Assembly: GCF_004022705.2 (NCBI RefSeq)
Contig: NZ_RZOY02000009.1
Span: 1 to 64,000, forward strand
Direction: 5' to 3'
DNA length: 64,000 bases
DNA from: Mesorhizobium sp. M2D.F.Ca.ET.226.01.1.1
Lineage (GTDB): Bacteria; Pseudomonadota; Alphaproteobacteria; Rhizobiales; Rhizobiaceae
The notes beneath the pieces are model-generated. The model saw only the letters and a list, made by a program, of their open reading frames with translations. It was not told the origin of the DNA and ran no database searches. Positions 33,181 to 42,283 of this stretch are shown here, one piece after another; position 1 is the first letter of the stretch, and every line of letters begins with the position of its first letter. A program made the position numbers and the translations under genes.

Positions 33181-36107
33181 GCAAAGCCGCGCCGCGCGGC
33201 GCCAATTCCGCACCCTCGCAACGGCCGCTGGCCGACAGCCGCGCGCCGGATGAAGGCGACGGCGTCGAAACCTCGCCAACCGTCTCCGACCACATCGCCA
33301 AGACCACCTGTTACATGTGCGCCTGCCGCTGCGGCATCGACGTCCATATCAAGGACGGCAAGGTGCGCTACATCAACGGCAACAAGGACCATCCGGTGAA
33401 CCGCGGCGTGATCTGCGGCAAGGGCAGCGCCGGCATCATGCAGCATTACAGCCCGGCGCGGCTGAAGAAACCGCTGCTGAGGACAGGGCCGCGCGGCTCG
33501 GGCGAATTCCGCGAGATCGAGTGGGACGAAGCCTTGACCATCGCCGCTGAAAGGCTGTCGACGATCCGCCGCACCGATCCGAAAAAACTCGCCTTCTTCA
33601 CCGGGCGCGACCAGTCGCAATCGCTGACCGGCTGGTGGGCGTCGAAATTCGGCACGCCGAACTTCGCCGCGCATGGCGGCTTCTGCTCGGTCAACATGGC
33701 TGCCGGCGGGCTCTACACCATCGGCGGCTCGTTCTGGGAGTTCGGCGAGCCCGACTGGGACAATACGAAATACTTCATGCTGTTCGGCGTCGCCGAGGAC
33801 CATGATTCCAACCCGATCAAGATCGGCCTCGGCAAGCTCAAGGCGCGCGGCGCCAAAGTGGTTTCGATCAATCCCTGCCGCACGGGCTACAATGCCATCG
33901 CCGACGACTGGATCGGCATCAGGCCGGGCACGGACGGCCTGTTCGTGCTGGCGCTGGTCCATGAATTGCTCAGGGCCGGCCGCGTCGATCTCGACTATCT
34001 GCTGCGCTACACCAATGCGCCGGTGCTGGTCGTGCAGGAGTCGGGATCCGCCGATGACGGGTTGTTCGTTCGCGACGGCGACGGCAACCCGCTGGCCTGG
34101 GACAGGGTGGCGAAGCGGTCGGTCAAGGCAGCCGACCCCGAAGCAAAGCCGGCGCTGGCCGGCAGCTATGACGTCGGTGGCCGGCGCTGCGTGCCGGTGT
34201 TCCAACTCATCGCAGATCGCTATCTGGATGACAGCCATTCGCCGGATGCCGTGGCTGAGCGATGCGGCGTCGACGCCGCAACGATCCGGCGCATCGCGGC
34301 GGAGCTGGCGCATATCGCCTTCGAGCAGGCGATCGAACTGCCGGTCGCCTGGACCGACTGGGCAGGCCGCCGGCACGAGACGATCAAGGGACGGCCCGTG
34401 TCGATGCATGCCATGCGCGGCATCTCGGCCCATTCCAATGGCTTTCATACCTGCCGTGCCATCCATCTGCTGCAGGTGCTGCTCGGCACGATCGACGTTC
34501 CAGGCGGCTTCCGCTTCAAGCCGCCCTACCCGCGCCCGGCGCCGCCGGGACCGAAGCCATGCGGAAAAAACGTCCGGCCGATGACGCCGCTGGACGGCAT
34601 GCCGCTCGGCTTCGTCTGCGGCCCGGACGACCTTCTCGTCGACGAAGCCGGCCGGCCCACCCGCATCGACAAGGCCTATTCCTGGGAAGCGCCTCTCGCC
34701 GCGCACGGGCTGATGCACTCGGTCATCCGCAACGCCTGGGCCGGCGATCCTTATCCGATCGACACGCTGATGATGTACATGTCGAATATGGCGTGGAACT
34801 CCTCGATGAACACGGTCGAGACGATTCATATGCTGACCGACAAGGACGAGGCCGGCGCCTACAAGATCCCCTTCATCATCTATTCCGACGCCTATTATTC
34901 CGAGACGGTGGCGTTTGCCGATCTGGTGCTGCCCGACACCACCTATCTCGAGCGGCATGACTGCATCAGCCTGCTCGACCGGCCGATCAGCCATGCCGAC
35001 GGTCCGGGCGACGCCATCCGCCATCCGGTGGTGCAGCCGGACCGCGACGTGCGACCGTTCCAGTCGGTGCTGATCGAGCTTGGCGCGCGGCTCGGCTTGC
35101 CCTGTTTCGTCAACGAGGACGGCTCGGCGAAATACCGCGACTATGCCGACTACATCGTCAACCACGAGCGCACGCCCGGCATCGGCCCTTTAGCCGGCTG
35201 GCGCGGCAAGGATGGCGGATCGATCGGCAGGGGCGACGCCAACCCCGACCAGCTGCAGCGCTACATCGACAATGGCGGCTTCTGGCACCACGATTTTTCG
35301 GACGACCAGCGCTACTACAAAATGGGCAACCGCGCCTATCTCGACTTCGCCGTGCAGATGGGGTTCATCGCCAGGGCCGAGCCCATCATCTTCCAGCTCT
35401 ATTCGGAGCCGATGCAGCGCTTCCGGCTCGCCGCGCGCGGTCATGGCAAGGCCCAGCCGCCGGACGCCGAACGCAGCCGCATCGAAGCCTATATGGACCC
35501 GCTGCCGTTCTGGTACGCCCCCTTTGAGGACGACGCCGTCGACCTGCAAAAATATCCGCTGCATGCGCTGACGCAGCGGCCGATGCACATGTACCATTCG
35601 TGGGGATCGCAGAATGCCTGGCTGAGGCAGATCACCAGCCAGAACCGGCTATTCATCCATTGCCGGACGGCCGCCGGACTTGGCCTTGTTGACGATGACT
35701 GGGTGTGGGTCGAAAGCATCAACGGGCGGGTGAAGGGGCAGATCAAGCTGATCGACGGCGTCAACCCGGACACGGTGTGGACCTGGAACGCGATCGGAAA
35801 GCGGCGCGGCAGCTGGGGGCTGAAGGATGATGCGGCCGAGAGCAATCGCGGCTTCCTGCTCAACCACATCATCGGCGACCAGACAGAGGCCGACGCCAAC
35901 GGCAAGCGCTACTCGAATTCAGACCCGGTCACGGGACAGGCGGCGTGGTTCGACATGCGCGTGCGCATCGTCAAATGCACGGCGGACGAAGCCGGCTTCA
36001 CCGAACCGCAATTCGAGCGTTTCCGGCGGCCGCCGCATTTCGAACCTTCGCCGGATGTGCTTCGCTTTGGCGCCGCGTTTCGCATGAAGAGGGAAGCCGC
36101 CGAATGA
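33177..36107 (+). CDS. soeA: Sulfite dehydrogenase molybdopterin subunit (SoeA-like)
   Basis: A 976-residue molybdopterin oxidoreductase of the DMSO-reductase family. An N-terminal [4Fe-4S] site uses Cys45, Cys48, Cys52 and Cys80 (TTCYMCACRCG .. GVICGKG). There is no twin-arginine signal, which points to a cytoplasmic active site as in SoeABC. MGD-binding regions and a C-terminal molydopterin dinucleotide-binding domain (MHMYHSWGSQNAWLRQI) are present. With soeB and soeC it would oxidise cytoplasmic sulfite to sulfate and pass electrons to quinone. Polysulfide or thiosulfate reductases are alternatives. Start and stop overlap the neighbours as ATGA. Confidence 0.82.
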   Translation: MSKAAPRGANSAPSQRPLADSRAPDEGDGVETSPTVSDHIAKTTCYMCACRCGIDVHIKDGKVRYINGNKDHPVNRGVICGKGSAGIMQHYSPARLKKPLLRTGPRGSGEFREIEWDEALTIAAERLSTIRRTDPKKLAFFTGRDQSQSLTGWWASKFGTPNFAAHGGFCSVNMAAGGLYTIGGSFWEFGEPDWDNTKYFMLFGVAEDHDSNPIKIGLGKLKARGAKVVSINPCRTGYNAIADDWIGIRPGTDGLFVLALVHELLRAGRVDLDYLLRYTNAPVLVVQESGSADDGLFVRDGDGNPLAWDRVAKRSVKAADPEAKPALAGSYDVGGRRCVPVFQLIADRYLDDSHSPDAVAERCGVDAATIRRIAAELAHIAFEQAIELPVAWTDWAGRRHETIKGRPVSMHAMRGISAHSNGFHTCRAIHLLQVLLGTIDVPGGFRFKPPYPRPAPPGPKPCGKNVRPMTPLDGMPLGFVCGPDDLLVDEAGRPTRIDKAYSWEAPLAAHGLMHSVIRNAWAGDPYPIDTLMMYMSNMAWNSSMNTVETIHMLTDKDEAGAYKIPFIIYSDAYYSETVAFADLVLPDTTYLERHDCISLLDRPISHADGPGDAIRHPVVQPDRDVRPFQSVLIELGARLGLPCFVNEDGSAKYRDYADYIVNHERTPGIGPLAGWRGKDGGSIGRGDANPDQLQRYIDNGGFWHHDFSDDQRYYKMGNRAYLDFAVQMGFIARAEPIIFQLYSEPMQRFRLAARGHGKAQPPDAERSRIEAYMDPLPFWYAPFEDDAVDLQKYPLHALTQRPMHMYHSWGSQNAWLRQITSQNRLFIHCRTAAGLGLVDDDWVWVESINGRVKGQIKLIDGVNPDTVWTWNAIGKRRGSWGLKDDAAESNRGFLLNHIIGDQTEADANGKRYSNSDPVTGQAAWFDMRVRIVKCTADEAGFTEPQFERFRRPPHFEPSPDVLRFGAAFRMKREAAE

Positions 36108-36838
36108 CCTGCCTTCCCGCCCGGACCGAGAAAAAGCTCGGCCTCGTCATCGACCTCGACACTTGCGTCGGCTGCCAGGCCTGCGTGACCGCCTGCAAGG
36201 AGTGGAACACCGGCGGCCACATGGCGCCGCTGACCGATATCGATCCCTATGGCGGGCATGTCGACGGCGTGTGGTTCAACCGCGTGCATGCCTACGAGCA
36301 CACGACGGAGTTAGGCGGCCGCACGGTGAACTTCCCGCGCTCCTGCCTGCATTGCGAGACGCCGGCCTGCGTCACCGTCTGCCCGACCGGCGCCTCCTAT
36401 AAGCGCGCCTCCGACGGCATCGTGCTGGTCGACGAGGATAAATGCATCGGCTGCAAACTGTGCAGTTGGGCCTGTCCCTATGGCGCGCGCGAGTTCGACA
36501 CCGATGTCGGCGTGATGAAGAAATGCACGCTCTGCGTCGACCGGATCTACAATGACAATCTGGCGGCGGATGACCGTGTACCGGCCTGCGTCGCCGCCTG
36601 CCCGACCAGCGCCCGGCATTTCGGCGATCTCGGCGATCCAGCCTCCGCCATCTCGCAATTGGTGGCGGCGCGCGGCGGCGTCGAGCTGATGCCGGAGCTT
36701 GGCTACAAGCCGACCAACAAATACCTGCCGCCACGCGCCCAAAGCGGTCGCGCCGCCAGGGTCGACGCGCCAGCGTTGGAGCCGATCCGGGCCGAAGGCG
36801 GCTTCCTCGGCTGGATCGACCGCATGCTTTCGAACTGA
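36104..36838 (+). CDS. soeB: Four-cluster ferredoxin subunit (SoeB-like)
   Basis: A 244-residue electron-transfer subunit with four cysteine clusters: CVGCQACVTACKEW, CLHCETPACVTVCPTGA, CIGCKLCSWACPYGA, and CTLC with CVAACPTSA. This is the DmsB/NrfC-type 4x[4Fe-4S] pattern. It shuttles electrons between the molybdopterin subunit and the membrane anchor. The start MTCLPARTEK at 36104 overlaps the soeA stop (ATGA). No signal peptide, consistent with a cytoplasmic complex. Confidence 0.9.
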   Translation: MTCLPARTEKKLGLVIDLDTCVGCQACVTACKEWNTGGHMAPLTDIDPYGGHVDGVWFNRVHAYEHTTELGGRTVNFPRSCLHCETPACVTVCPTGASYKRASDGIVLVDEDKCIGCKLCSWACPYGAREFDTDVGVMKKCTLCVDRIYNDNLAADDRVPACVAACPTSARHFGDLGDPASAISQLVAARGGVELMPELGYKPTNKYLPPRAQSGRAARVDAPALEPIRAEGGFLGWIDRMLSN

Positions 36839-36840
36839 TC

Positions 36841-37779
36841 ATGCATCCCGCTTTCTCGGTCGTCTTCTTCACCACCGCCACCGGCGCCGGCTACGGCCTG
36901 CTGGCCTTGCTCGGCGTGCTTGGCGGGTTGGGATTCATTCCCGCGGATTTCTGGCTTGGCCTTGTCGGCGTGGCGCTGGCGCTCGGTTTGATCGTCGCCG
37001 GACTCTTGTCCTCGACCGGTCATCTCGGCCGGACCGAGCGTGCCTGGCGGGCCTTCTCGCAATGGCGCAGTTCGTGGCTGTCGCGCGAGGGCGTGGCGTC
37101 GGTCGCGACGTTTATCCCGGCCGGGCTGTTCGGCATCGGCTGGGTGTTTTTCGGCAAGGGCGGCGGCTGGGTGGCGGTCGCCGGCCTGCTTGCAGCGGCA
37201 GGTGCCGTCGTGACTGTTTGCACCACGGGCATGATCTACGCCTCGCTGAAGCCGATCGCGCAGTGGCACAGCCGCTACACTTTGCCGGCTTATTTTATTT
37301 TCGCTGGCATGACAGGCGATGTGTTGCTGAACGCCCTTCTCCAGGGTTTCGCCATGGGTTCGGCGGCGGTGTTGACAGGAGCGATACTTGCCACGTTCGC
37401 CGGCTGGACTTGGAAGATTGCGACCTGGCGGTACAACGACCAGCTAGCGATCCCGACCACCGGCAACACGGCGACGGGCCTGGCTGGCGGCACCGTGCGG
37501 TCGATCGAATGGCCGCATACGGAAGAAAACTACCTGCTCAAGGAAATGGGCTTCCGCATCGCGCGCAAGCACAGCGCGAAGCTGCGGCGGATCACGCAGG
37601 TTCTGGCGTTTATTGCGCCGATCGTCCTGCTCATTCTCGTCTTCATGGCGCCATGGCCTTTGACGGCGGTAGCGTCCGTTCTGGCGGCTATCTCGCAATT
37701 CGCGGGCATGCTGGTCGAGCGCTGGCTGTTCTTCGCTGAAGCGAAGCATACGGTCACGCTCTACTATGGACGAGAGTAG
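36841..37779 (+). CDS. soeC: DmsC-type membrane anchor subunit (SoeC-like)
   Basis: A 312-residue protein with about eight hydrophobic helices and the DmsC/SoeC pattern (MHPAFSVVFFTTATGAGYGL; LSSTGHLGRTERAWRAFSQW). It should anchor SoeAB at the inner membrane and exchange electrons with quinone. It starts 3 nt after the soeB stop. Its end is 4 nt from the stop of the convergent pdeM gene, closing the operon. Confidence 0.87.
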   Translation: MHPAFSVVFFTTATGAGYGLLALLGVLGGLGFIPADFWLGLVGVALALGLIVAGLLSSTGHLGRTERAWRAFSQWRSSWLSREGVASVATFIPAGLFGIGWVFFGKGGGWVAVAGLLAAAGAVVTVCTTGMIYASLKPIAQWHSRYTLPAYFIFAGMTGDVLLNALLQGFAMGSAAVLTGAILATFAGWTWKIATWRYNDQLAIPTTGNTATGLAGGTVRSIEWPHTEENYLLKEMGFRIARKHSAKLRRITQVLAFIAPIVLLILVFMAPWPLTAVASVLAAISQFAGMLVERWLFFAEAKHTVTLYYGRE

Positions 37780-37783
37780 CGCC

Positions 37784-38500
37784 TCAGCCCGGCCTGAGCA
37801 TCGAGCCGGATATCGCGAAGATGCGTTCGGCGCCGAGCATATAGGCAACAAGCGTTTCCAGGCGGAACAGACCGGCATAGGCGCGGTCGAGCACGTTGAG
37901 CGAGCCGGTATAGGCGCCGAAGGCCGGCATGATCATGCGGCCGCCGTCGCCGGCGAAGCAGCGCCGCCTGACCGAGCGGCCGCGCTGGACGATGCGCGCG
38001 CAAGGATGGAGATGACCTGATATCTCGCCTTGCACCCGCATCTTCGAGGGCTCGTGGCGGAAGAGCAGCGAGCCGATGGCGAGTTCCCGCACTGTTTCGC
38101 CGGGCAGGTCGGCCGGCGCTTCGGGATCGTGGTTGCCAGCGACCCAGAACCAGTCGCGGCCGGCCATCATCGCCTCCAGCCGTTCGCGGAAACTCGAATG
38201 CATGCGCTCGGCGCCGCCGCCATCGTGAAAGGAGTCCCCCAGGCTGACGACGATGCGCGGCTGATAGTCGGCGATCACCGCCTGCAGCCGCAGCAAGGTC
38301 GCGCCGGTGTCGTAAGGCGGGATCAGCGCGCCGCGTTTGGCGAAGGACGAGCCTTTTTCGAGATGCAGGTCGGAGACGGCGAGCAGGCGCAGGTCGGGGA
38401 AATAGAGCACGCCACGCCGGTCGCAGACCGCGCGCTCGCCGGCGATGCCGACAAGGTCGGCCTCGGCGATCAGCGTTGCGCGCGACAGCGAAAAATTCAT
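37784..38500 (-). CDS. pdeM: Ligase-associated DNA damage response endonuclease PdeM
   Basis: A 238-residue calcineurin-like metallophosphoesterase. All metal motifs are visible: AVSDLHLEKG, SLGDSFHDGG, VAGNHDPEAP and ISGHLHPCARI. PdeM proteins belong to a ligase-linked DNA repair set with an Lhr-type helicase, a DNA ligase and an exonuclease-like protein. Here it is 20 nt downstream of the helicase gene, but the ligase and exonuclease genes are not next door. Confidence 0.9.
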   Translation of the reverse strand: MNFSLSRATLIAEADLVGIAGERAVCDRRGVLYFPDLRLLAVSDLHLEKGSSFAKRGALIPPYDTGATLLRLQAVIADYQPRIVVSLGDSFHDGGGAERMHSSFRERLEAMMAGRDWFWVAGNHDPEAPADLPGETVRELAIGSLLFRHEPSKMRVQGEISGHLHPCARIVQRGRSVRRRCFAGDGGRMIMPAFGAYTGSLNVLDRAYAGLFRLETLVAYMLGAERIFAISGSMLRPG

Positions 38501-38520
38501 CCCCTCTTCGTCCCTCTCTT

Positions 38521-41076
38521 TCAGTCGAACATCTCCGGCCCCATGGCCTCTTCGACGAGGGTGGCGGCATCCATCAATAACATCTCGTCTGCCTCGCCAT
38601 TCACCGGCATCTTGCCGATTTCGAGCATGATCGGCACGGCGAGCGGCGATATCTGTTCGAGGTTCTTATGCATGATTCGACCGCGGATGCGCGAGAGCAT
38701 CTCGGCAAGTCTGCTGACATCGAGCAACCCGGTCGCGGCATCGGTGCGGGTGGCCTGCAGCAGAATATGGTCGGGTTCATGGCTGCGCAGCACGTCATAG
38801 ATCAGGTCGGTCGAGACGGTCACCTGGCGGCCGCTTTTCTCCTTGCCGGGGTGGCGCTTTTCGATCAGTCCGGAAATCAGCGCACAGTTGCGGAAGGTGC
38901 GCTTCAAGAGCCAGCTGTCGGCAAACCAGGCTTCGAGATCATCGCCCAGCATGTCTTGATCGAACAGCGCGGCCAGCGACGGTTTTCTGTTCTTGAACAT
39001 CCAGCCCATGTCGGCCAGCGACCAGATGGCAAGCGCATAGTCTGTGGCCACGAAGCCGACCGGCTTGGCTCCGGCCCGGTCCAGCCGGCGGGTGAGCAGC
39101 ATGCCGAGCGTCTGGTGAGCAAGCCTGCCCTCAAACGGATAGGCCACGAGGTAGTAGCGGTTGCCGCGCGGAAAAGTCTCGATCAGCAGGTCGTCGCGTT
39201 TCGGCAGGATGGACTTGTCCGCCTGGAACCGCAGCCAATCCGCAACCTGCTCGGGCAGCTTCTTCCAGCGTTGCGGGTCGTCGAGCATGGCTCGGACCTG
39301 CTCGGCCAGATAGGTCGAAAGCGGGAATTTGCCGCCGCCATAGTAAGGCACCTTGGCGTCGCTGCCCGGCGCGTTCGAGACGAAGCACTCGTTCTCGCGA
39401 ATGCCTTCGAAGCGCAGGATCTTGCCGGCGAACATAAAGGTGTCGCCATGGGTCAAAGTGTCCAGGAATGCTTCCTCGATCTTTCCCAGCACCCTGCCGC
39501 CGCGCGAGGCTGCGCCCCGGCTGCCGGCCTGGACGTAGCGCACATTGAGCGCCGGCACTTCGATGATGGTGCCGACATTGAGCCTGTATTGCTGGGCGAC
39601 GGCCGGATTTGAAACCCGCCACAAGCCTTCCTTGGTCTGCCGGATGCGGGCGTAGCGCTCGTAATTTCTGAGCGCGTAGCCGCCGGTGGCGACGAAGTCG
39701 ATGATCCGGTCGAATGTCGGGCGATCAAGGCTAGCGTAAGGCGCGGCCGTCCTTACTTCATCGAACAACGCATCGGCATGGAACGGCGCGCCGCAGGCGC
39801 AGCCGAGCACGTGTTGAGCCAAGACGTCCAGCCCGCCATTGACCAGCGGCGGCGTGTCCTGGGCGCCGAGATAGTTGGCGTCGAGCGCGGCGCGGCATTC
39901 CAGAACCTCGAAGCGGTTTGCGGGGATGAGGATCGCCTTCGACGGCTCGTCCATGCGATGGTTGGCGCGGCCGATGCGTTGTGCAAGCCGGCTGGCGCCC
40001 TTCGGCGCGCCGACATGCACCACCAGGTCGACATCGCCCCAATCGATGCCGAGATCGAGCGTCGAGGTGGCGACGATGGCGCGCAGCGCATTCTCGCCCA
40101 TGGCCTTCTCGACGCGGCGGCGCTGGGCGACGTCCAGCGAACCGTGGTGGAGGGCGATCGGCAGGGTGTCCTCATTGACGCGCCATAGTTCCTGGAACAG
40201 CAGCTCGGCCTGGCTGCGGGTGTTGACGAAGAGCAGCGTGGTCTTGTGCCGCTTGATCTCGCGGTAAATTTCCGGCGTGGCGTAGCGGGCCGAATGGCCG
40301 GCCCAGGGAACGCGCTCTTCGGAATCGAGGATCGAGATATCGGGCTTGGCGCCACCCGCGACGACGATGAGCTCGGACATGGCACCGGGGGAAGCCTGGC
40401 TGACCAGCCAGCGCCGCAATTCGTCGGGGTCGGCGACCGTTGCCGACAGGCCGATGGTCTGGAGATCGGGAACGAAAGCGCGCAGCCGCGCCAGGCCAAG
40501 CGCCAGAAGATGCCCGCGCTTCGAGGTGACGAGCGAATGAAGCTCATCGAGCACGACATAGCGCAAATCCTCGAAGAAGCGCTTGGCATCGTTCGAGGCG
40601 ATCAGAAGCGCGAGCTGCTCTGGCGTGGTGAGCAGGATATCGGGCGGCGCCAGCTTCTGCCGCTGGCGCTTGTGCGAGGGCGTGTCGCCGGTGCGGGTCT
40701 CGATGGTAACAGGCAGGCCGATCTCCTCGACCGGCTTGCCGAGATTGCGCTCGATATCGACGGCCAGCGCCTTGAGCGGCGAGATGTAGAGCGTGTGGAT
40801 GCCGCGATGGGCCTGGCCAGGCTTGCGCTTGGGACGGTTGGCGAGTTCGGTGAGCGACGGCAGGAAGCCGGCCAGCGTCTTGCCGGCGCCGGTCGGCGCG
40901 ATCAGCAGCACCGATTGGCCGCTTTGCGCCTTCGCCAGCAGCTCGAGCTGATGGGCACGCGGCGACCAGCCCTTTTGGCCGAACCATCTGACGAATGGCT
41001 CAGGCAGCAGGACGGCGGCGTTCTGTTCGGCAAGGCGCGGCTGCTCGGTCACGCGCAACAGGTAGCGCGGCGGCAC
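38521..41076 (-). CDS. Ligase-associated DEXH-box helicase (Lhr family)
   Basis: An 851-residue superfamily 2 helicase. Seen are the Q-like region (WSPRAHQLELLAKA), Walker A (LIAPTGAGKT), the DEXH box (VVLDELHSL), TIGLSATV (motif III) and the motif VI region (RLAQRIGRANHR). A long C-terminal Lhr-type region follows. It belongs to the repair-associated group that pairs with pdeM, which follows by 20 nt. The start is GTG at 41076, or the in-frame GTG at 41052. A RIME-like repeat lies upstream. Confidence 0.9.
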   Translation of the reverse strand: MPPRYLLRVTEQPRLAEQNAAVLLPEPFVRWFGQKGWSPRAHQLELLAKAQSGQSVLLIAPTGAGKTLAGFLPSLTELANRPKRKPGQAHRGIHTLYISPLKALAVDIERNLGKPVEEIGLPVTIETRTGDTPSHKRQRQKLAPPDILLTTPEQLALLIASNDAKRFFEDLRYVVLDELHSLVTSKRGHLLALGLARLRAFVPDLQTIGLSATVADPDELRRWLVSQASPGAMSELIVVAGGAKPDISILDSEERVPWAGHSARYATPEIYREIKRHKTTLLFVNTRSQAELLFQELWRVNEDTLPIALHHGSLDVAQRRRVEKAMGENALRAIVATSTLDLGIDWGDVDLVVHVGAPKGASRLAQRIGRANHRMDEPSKAILIPANRFEVLECRAALDANYLGAQDTPPLVNGGLDVLAQHVLGCACGAPFHADALFDEVRTAAPYASLDRPTFDRIIDFVATGGYALRNYERYARIRQTKEGLWRVSNPAVAQQYRLNVGTIIEVPALNVRYVQAGSRGAASRGGRVLGKIEEAFLDTLTHGDTFMFAGKILRFEGIRENECFVSNAPGSDAKVPYYGGGKFPLSTYLAEQVRAMLDDPQRWKKLPEQVADWLRFQADKSILPKRDDLLIETFPRGNRYYLVAYPFEGRLAHQTLGMLLTRRLDRAGAKPVGFVATDYALAIWSLADMGWMFKNRKPSLAALFDQDMLGDDLEAWFADSWLLKRTFRNCALISGLIEKRHPGKEKSGRQVTVSTDLIYDVLRSHEPDHILLQATRTDAATGLLDVSRLAEMLSRIRGRIMHKNLEQISPLAVPIMLEIGKMPVNGEADEMLLMDAATLVEEAMGPEMFD

Positions 41077-41119
41077 GCGATCGCCAAGGAAAATCGGAAC
41101 AAAAGGGGATCAGTCATTC

Positions 41120-41315
41120 TTTCCTTCCCCCCTTGTGGGGGAAGGTGGATTGCCGCGCAGCGGCAAGACGGATGAGGGGTGTTGGAAGAAACGAGACCTG
41201 ACAAGATAGAGGTGCTAAAGATGCGTAGCTCTTCAACGTAGCGATCTGTCCAACACCCCTCATCCGTCTCGGCGCTACGCGCCGAGCCACCTTCTCCCAC
41301 AAGGGGAGAAGGGGA
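41120..41315. repeat. RIME-like intergenic repeat, inverted pair
   Basis: The left copy (41128-41183) runs CCCCCTTGTGGGGGAAGGTG to ACGGATGAGGGGTGTTGG. The right copy (41250-41315) is its inverse, CCAACACCCCTCATCCGTC to CCACAAGGGGAGAAGGGG, with about 66 bp of unique sequence between. Each copy has internal palindromes. It shares the GGGGTG/CCCCTCATCCG module with 183-346. No gene is present between the helicase gene and the NlpC/P60 gene. Confidence 0.75.
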
Positions 41316-41322
41316 AGTGGCG

Positions 41323-42183
41323 CTACGGCCTCCTGAACCCGGTCGGGCCGCCATAAAGATAGCCGATGCGCTCGACGGCTTCTTTCAGACCTTCGCGGGA
41401 GACCAGCATGGTGTGGCCGTTGGCGTGGATCATGTCTTTTGCGTCGGTCATGACAGCGACATGGCCCTTCCAGAAGACGAGATCGCCGCGCCGGAGTCCG
41501 GAATAATCCGGACCCGGCTCGAACGCCGTGCCGATCGACGCCGCCTGCATGTCGGAATCGCGCAGGACATCCTTGCCGGTCATGCGCATCGCAAGCTGCA
41601 CGAGGCCGGAGCAGTCGATGCCGAAGCCGGAGACGCCGCCCCAGAGATAGGGCGTGCCGAGGAAGCTCTCGGCGACGGTGACATAGTCGTCGGCCAGCTC
41701 GCCGATCGGCCGCAGATGTCCGGCGACGATCGCCTGGCCGGAGGGCAGCAGCGCATAATGCGTGCCGCGCGTCTCGGCCGAGCCGGTCACCGTGACGGTC
41801 GAGCCCATAGACAGCTGTCCGCCTATCGGGAAGCGCAGATCCGGTCCGGGATAGAGGAAGGTGCGCGGCACGGAGACGATGTGCGTGGGCGCATGCTCAC
41901 GCGCGCCTATAAGATTGTCGGCGACATAGCCGACGTAACCGTCGCGCTCGGCCTGCACCCAGGCCCAGCCTTCCGTGTCCTCGAAGACGAGCACATCATC
42001 GCCGAACAGCGCCTGCGTATTGACGCCCGCATCGGGGCGCGGCGCCTTGCGCAGATCGGCGACCGACGCCGTGATCCGCGCCGGACGGCCGCTGACAAAG
42101 CGCTCCGCGGCGACCTCGCCCTTCAGCCTCGCATCGGCAAGGTCGGAACGGAAAGCATGAAGGCGGGCATCCCTGGCGGTCAA
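41323..42183 (-). CDS. NlpC/P60-family cysteine peptidase with SH3-like domains
   Basis: A 286-residue protein. N-terminal SH3b-like domains (VLVFEDTEGWAWVQAERDGY, GYVADNL) precede a C-terminal NlpC/P60 domain with catalytic Cys in GIDCSGLVQLAM and His in KGHVAVMTDAKD. Such enzymes cut peptide crosslinks in peptidoglycan or related gamma-D-glutamyl bonds. No signal peptide is seen, so it may act on recycled muropeptides in the cytoplasm, next to an M17 aminopeptidase. The start is TTG at 42183; no ATG lies near the conserved N-terminus. Confidence 0.87.
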   Translation of the reverse strand: MTARDARLHAFRSDLADARLKGEVAAERFVSGRPARITASVADLRKAPRPDAGVNTQALFGDDVLVFEDTEGWAWVQAERDGYVGYVADNLIGAREHAPTHIVSVPRTFLYPGPDLRFPIGGQLSMGSTVTVTGSAETRGTHYALLPSGQAIVAGHLRPIGELADDYVTVAESFLGTPYLWGGVSGFGIDCSGLVQLAMRMTGKDVLRDSDMQAASIGTAFEPGPDYSGLRRGDLVFWKGHVAVMTDAKDMIHANGHTMLVSREGLKEAVERIGYLYGGPTGFRRP

Positions 42184-42212
42184 ATCGATAATCCAGTCGA
42201 ATTTTTTTGTCG

Positions 42213-42283
42213 GAGCATGATCTTATCCGAAAACCGGCTCCCACTTTTCGCTGACGCGGTCCTTCGGTTCGGGACATGCTCTA
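42213..42283. repeat. Palindromic GAGCATG repeat downstream of the marR gene
   Basis: The element starts GAGCATGATCTTATCCG, contains AAAACCGGCTCCCACTTTTCG and ends GGGACATGCTC, so its termini are inverted. It is a very common repeat type in Mesorhizobium and relatives. Its right end touches the marR stop codon (TAG, 42283-42281), so it fills the whole marR-NlpC/P60 gap. Confidence 0.75.

Noticed and set aside
33111..35165. 684-codon minus-strand frame opposite soeA
   Set aside because: Antisense to a full-length molybdoenzyme with intact cluster motifs; no features of its own.
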